NCBI GenBank assembly: GCA_935421135.1
Contig: OW285192.1
Span: forward strand, 3,949,501-4,013,500
Source: Bugulina stolonifera
Lineage: Eukaryota > Bryozoa > Gymnolaemata > Cheilostomatida > Bugulidae
Direction of reading: 5' to 3'
DNA: 64,000 bases
Part shown: positions 61,101 through 64,000 of the stretch, one piece after another
Numbering within the stretch: position 1 is the first letter of the stretch
How the letters are laid out: each line of letters starts with the position of its first letter
Notes under the pieces: model-generated
Database searches by the model: none
Told to the model about the DNA's origin: nothing
Seen by the model: only the letters and a program-made list of their open reading frames with translations
Made by a program: the position numbers and the translations under genes

Positions 61101-64000
61101 CTGTTGATAATCTCATTAGGACTGAAAGGAGACTGAGAGTGGATGACATATCAAGAAAATTAAGCATATCAATAGGTACAGCACACAGGATTGTTCACGA
61201 AGATCTTTCCTACTCCAAAGTCAGCGGTCGATGGGTGTCCAAAATTCTGACCCTTGAGCATGACAATGCCAGACCTCACACTGAAGCCATAACAGTGGAA
61301 ACCATCAACCAGTATGGTTGGGAACTGCTACCTTATCCACCCTATAGCCCTGATCTTACCCAATCTGATTTCCACTTGTTTGGACCCTTTAAAGAGTTCA
61401 TGGGAGGAAAAAATTTCACTGGTGATGAAGAGGTACAGATAGCTGTGAGCGATTGGCTAAAATGCCAATCCAAAGATTTTAATGTAGAATGAATTCAGAA
61501 GCTCATATACAGATGGAAAAAAAGTGTCATTAAATGGAGATTATGTAGAAGAATAAAAAAAATTATGTTTCTATGTACAATACAAATCCCCATATGAAAA
61601 AATTCACCTTACTTACTGAATGACCCTCGTACAAAAAAGTGCTTCTCTGTTTGGCTTGGCCATGACGTAGTCCTATACATGTAGTCCTATACACTGTGCA
61701 TGCAATCTTAGGGCATTCCCTATAGTTAAATATAGAATTGCACTTGCAGTAATCCTATCTTACAGTTACAGATGAGATAAGTATTGTTTAGTTAATCTTA
61801 TGATAGCTAACAAATGAAAAAAACCGAAAAAATGGTGTTTTAGTGGGATTCGAACCCATTTCCATTGGAATACTCTACCATTACGCTATCAGATCAGCAG
61901 TGGCTTCACAAGAAAATTAGCCATCAATATGAGGGTACACATAATAGCATCATTTTCATTAGAGTGTGTTTATACCATGCCGGGCAGGGTAGCTATGCCT
62001 TCCGATAGTAGCTTGATTTTTTTAATCAACCGCGGTAATACTTTAGTGCGGATGCAGTTGATAAAAACAATACGTGAAGATGGTTAACTAACAGCTATTT
62101 ATTAATACGGATTTATTTTTTAATGAGTTCAATCCATTTGTTAAAACGTTAAATTAAAATCACGTTAATAAAACCCAGCGTACCGTATCGGTTCCCTTAT
62201 CAGGTCACAGGTAGCTATGTTCAAACAGATATATAGTTCAGTAACACTGGTACTGCATATTGCGTTATCTTGTACTTGGTATTGGTCATACCATCTGCAG
62301 TGTGAAAAGTATACAAGTCATGTACTTGTAGGGGAGTAGCCCAACCATGTATATACATTGTATATATATACACAGCACTTACCTCCTGATCCATCAGCTT
62401 GTCAATCTCTAATGGTTTCATAACGTCTGTATTGAACTGTGGATGGATATATGCATCTCTAATCTTGGCATGTAGCAGCATCCTCACTGTGCCCTGTGTT
62501 TACATATCCACATACAAATTGCACAAATATCACAAATACATGTACAGCAGCTTGGCTATGGCTAGGATTCAGTGAACTGGTTAGCCAGATATTAGTGATT
62601 GTTTTAAGTGCTGTAGAAAGGAAACACATGACTTGGGAGAGATACAGAACTCATAGATGACTTGAGGGAGATACAGTACTTACAGATGACTTGAGGGAGA
62701 TACAGGACTTACAGATGACTTGAGGGAGATGCAGTACTTACAAATGACTTGAGGGAGATACAGTACTTACAGATGACTTGGGTGAGATACAGTACTTACC
62801 GATGACTTGAGAGAGATACAGTACTTACAGATGACTTGAGGGAGATACAGTACTTACAGATGATTTGAGGGACATACAGTACTTACAGATGACTTGGGTG
62901 AAATACAGTACTTACAGATGACTTGAGAGAGATACAGAACTCATAGATGACTTGATGGAGATACAGTACTTACAGATGACTTGAGGGAGATACAGGACTT
63001 ACAGATGACTTGAGGGAGATACAGTACTTACAAATGACTTGAGGGAGATACAGTACTTACAAATGACTTGAGGGAGATACAGTACTTACAGATGACTTGG
63101 GTGAGATACAGTACTTTAAGATGAAAGATGACTTGAGGAAGATACAGTATTTACAGATGACTTGGGTGAGATACAGTACTTACCGATGACTTGAGAGAGA
63201 TACAGTACTTACAGATGATTTGAGGGACATACAGTACTTACAGACGACTTGAGGGAGATACAGTACTTAAAGATGAAAGATGACTTGAGGAGGATACAGT
63301 ACTTACAGATGACTTGAGGAAGATACAGTACTTACAGATGACTTGGGTGAGATCTTCTGAGGTTTATAGCTAACATTAAGTACAGGTAGTTCTCCCCCTC
63401 CATCAGGTTCAAGTCTACCAGCCAACATTCTGATGAAGGTAGTCTTTCCTGTACCATTTTCTCCTAACATGACTATTATCTCAGAGTCTGTGAATCCTCC
63501 ACCCAACACCTCTAACTTGAAGTTCCCTGAAATGGTAAACCATGTCACCAAGAACTGTGGATGTGCTTCCCAAAATCATAAATAATTAAATACACAGCTG
63601 TTCACATTCTGGATCTTGAGGAGTGGACAAGGATTAGAAGACTAAGAGACAGCGGTGTAAGACATTCCCATGCAATATGCACTACGATTGGCTTCTACAG
63701 TGAGTGAGAATGCTTAGCTGACATCGTAAACATTCATCTTCACTGATTGATACCACAGGGTAGTTATTGGATGATGGGAGTAATAGCTTTCTATGGTACA
63801 TGTAGGCCTACATATTAGTAGATTGTCGAAACAATCTAGAAATGCCGCCAGGGTAGCACATTTAGAGGAGTAGGAGTCCCACCAACATAGCGTGACCCAT
63901 AACATCACTCACCTAACTCCTTCACCATTGTTGGATAGTTGTAATGTGCTAATCTTTTGATATCATCTTCACTTGCAGAGTCAGATACTTTGAAAACTAG
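58134..64000 (-). CDS. ABCE1: ABCE1 (RNase L inhibitor / Rli1), C-terminal half, partial
   Basis: Iron-sulfur twin-ATPase that splits ribosomes after termination and works in reinitiation, in the cytosol. Only the linker and second nucleotide-binding domain are inside the window; the iron-sulfur region and first domain lie beyond the right edge. Exons: 63913 to beyond 64000, 63336-63526, 62383-62493, 59122-59264, 58712-58946 and 58134-58178 (TAA at 58134-58136). Visible motifs: Walker [20 protein letters not shown], signature [10 protein letters not shown], Walker [13 protein letters not shown], the switch histidine in [37 protein letters not shown], and the tail [11 protein letters not shown]. 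Conservation to the human protein is very high. The intron between 62383 and 59264 carries nested mariners; the intron between 63336 and 62493 carries a 29-bp array copied from the exon-intron junction. Confidence 0.97.
59709..61629 (+). mobile_element. Mariner transposon (outer of a nested pair)
   Basis: Inverted ends CGAGGGTCATTCAGTAAGTA and its complement, flanked by TA at 59707-59708 and 61630-61631, in an ABCE1 intron. A plus-strand transposase remnant (about 61016-61489) has the helix-turn-helix part ([17 protein letters not shown]) and the end [16 protein letters not shown] with [19 protein letters not shown], but the part with the first catalytic aspartate is deleted. Without the inner insertion it is under 1 kb, shorter than the usual 1.3 kb. 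Confidence 0.95.
59767..60750 (-). mobile_element. Mariner transposon (inner, inserted into the outer one)
   Basis: Inverted ends CGAGGTGCGTTCAAAAAGTA and its complement, flanked by TA at 59765-59766 and 60751-60752, so it lies wholly within the outer element. Minus-strand transposase remnants: [20 protein letters not shown] near 60430 and [18 protein letters not shown] near 60050, with [19 protein letters not shown] before the end. Stops and an internal deletion make it inactive. Confidence 0.95.
61842..61912 (-). pseudogene. tRNA-like sequence (tRNA pseudogene or SINE head)
   Basis: The complement has an A box TAGCGTAATGG and a perfect B box GGTTCGAATCC with a T arm TGGG/CCCA. The spacing between boxes is short and the acceptor strand does not pair, so a working tRNA is unlikely. 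It lies in the ABCE1 intron just right of the mariners. Confidence 0.5.
62626..63335 (-). repeat. 29-bp minisatellite of duplicated splice donors, about 24 units
   Basis: The ABCE1 exon ends ATCTCACCCAAGTCATCT at 63336 and the intron starts GTAAGTACTG. The next 710 bp repeat GTAAGTACTGTATCTCCCTC plus AAGTCATCT. Several units carry the exact exon version, ATCTCACCCAAGTCATCT before GTAAGT (or GGTAAGT), around 62770, 63090 and 63160. The array is therefore built from the exon-intron junction itself. Confidence 0.96.

Noticed and set aside
61842..61912. A functional tRNA gene
   Set aside because: The internal boxes are good but the acceptor stem does not pair and the box spacing is short, so it is listed as a pseudogene or SINE head.
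1..64000. CRISPR array, bacterial operons or a phage-like system
   Set aside because: The tandem arrays have contiguous units without spacers, and all recognisable genes are intron-containing animal genes.

Overview
This window reads as nuclear genomic DNA of an invertebrate animal. All recognisable genes are split into exons of roughly 35-670 bp by GT-AG introns. They encode conserved metazoan proteins, and the spaces between them hold animal-type transposons (mariner, hAT, tRNA-derived SINEs, a non-LTR retrotransposon tail). The DNA is AT-rich and full of ACATGTACATGT-like palindromes and minisatellites, as in several marine invertebrates. I cannot name the species. Nothing suggests a bacterial, phage or CRISPR context.

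I rebuilt six genes exon by exon; phase is continuous at every junction. They are: (1) an SLC46-type major-facilitator transporter, minus strand, 4680 down to and past position 1, lacking only the extreme C-terminus; (2) ANKRD39, plus strand, 7229-9643, complete at 183 aa; (3) an SLC35D-like nucleotide-sugar transporter, minus strand, 21454-16321, complete at 369 aa; (4) a CDKL5-type protein kinase, minus strand, 38682-25737, modelled at 857 aa; (5) a DUF229 (arylsulfatase-like) type II membrane protein, minus strand, 49967-42053, complete at 659 aa; (6) the C-terminal half (second ATPase domain) of ABCE1, minus strand, from the right edge to 58134. They share no evident pathway; SLC35D-like and DUF229 products are both expected in the secretory system.

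The gaps are repeat-rich: 4681-7228 (AT-rich, one long-hairpin element), 9644-16320 (several terminal-inverted-repeat elements, a minisatellite, a retrotransposon tail), 21455-25736 (little recognisable), 38725-42052 (CA repeat, an intact hAT element) and 49968-58133 (a possible 4.9-kb TTAA-flanked element, two SINE copies, a 22-bp minisatellite). One ABCE1 intron holds one mariner inside another.

The most unusual pattern is that tandem repeats repeatedly start at, or within a few bases of, 5' splice sites. Seven introns in five genes show this. In four of them the repeat unit contains a copy of the last bases of the exon plus the GT donor, so the array is a run of duplicated exon-intron junctions. 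A second pattern is a family of short palindromes with the stem AGTTGTCYTCTC / GAGARGACAACT scattered through introns and gaps.
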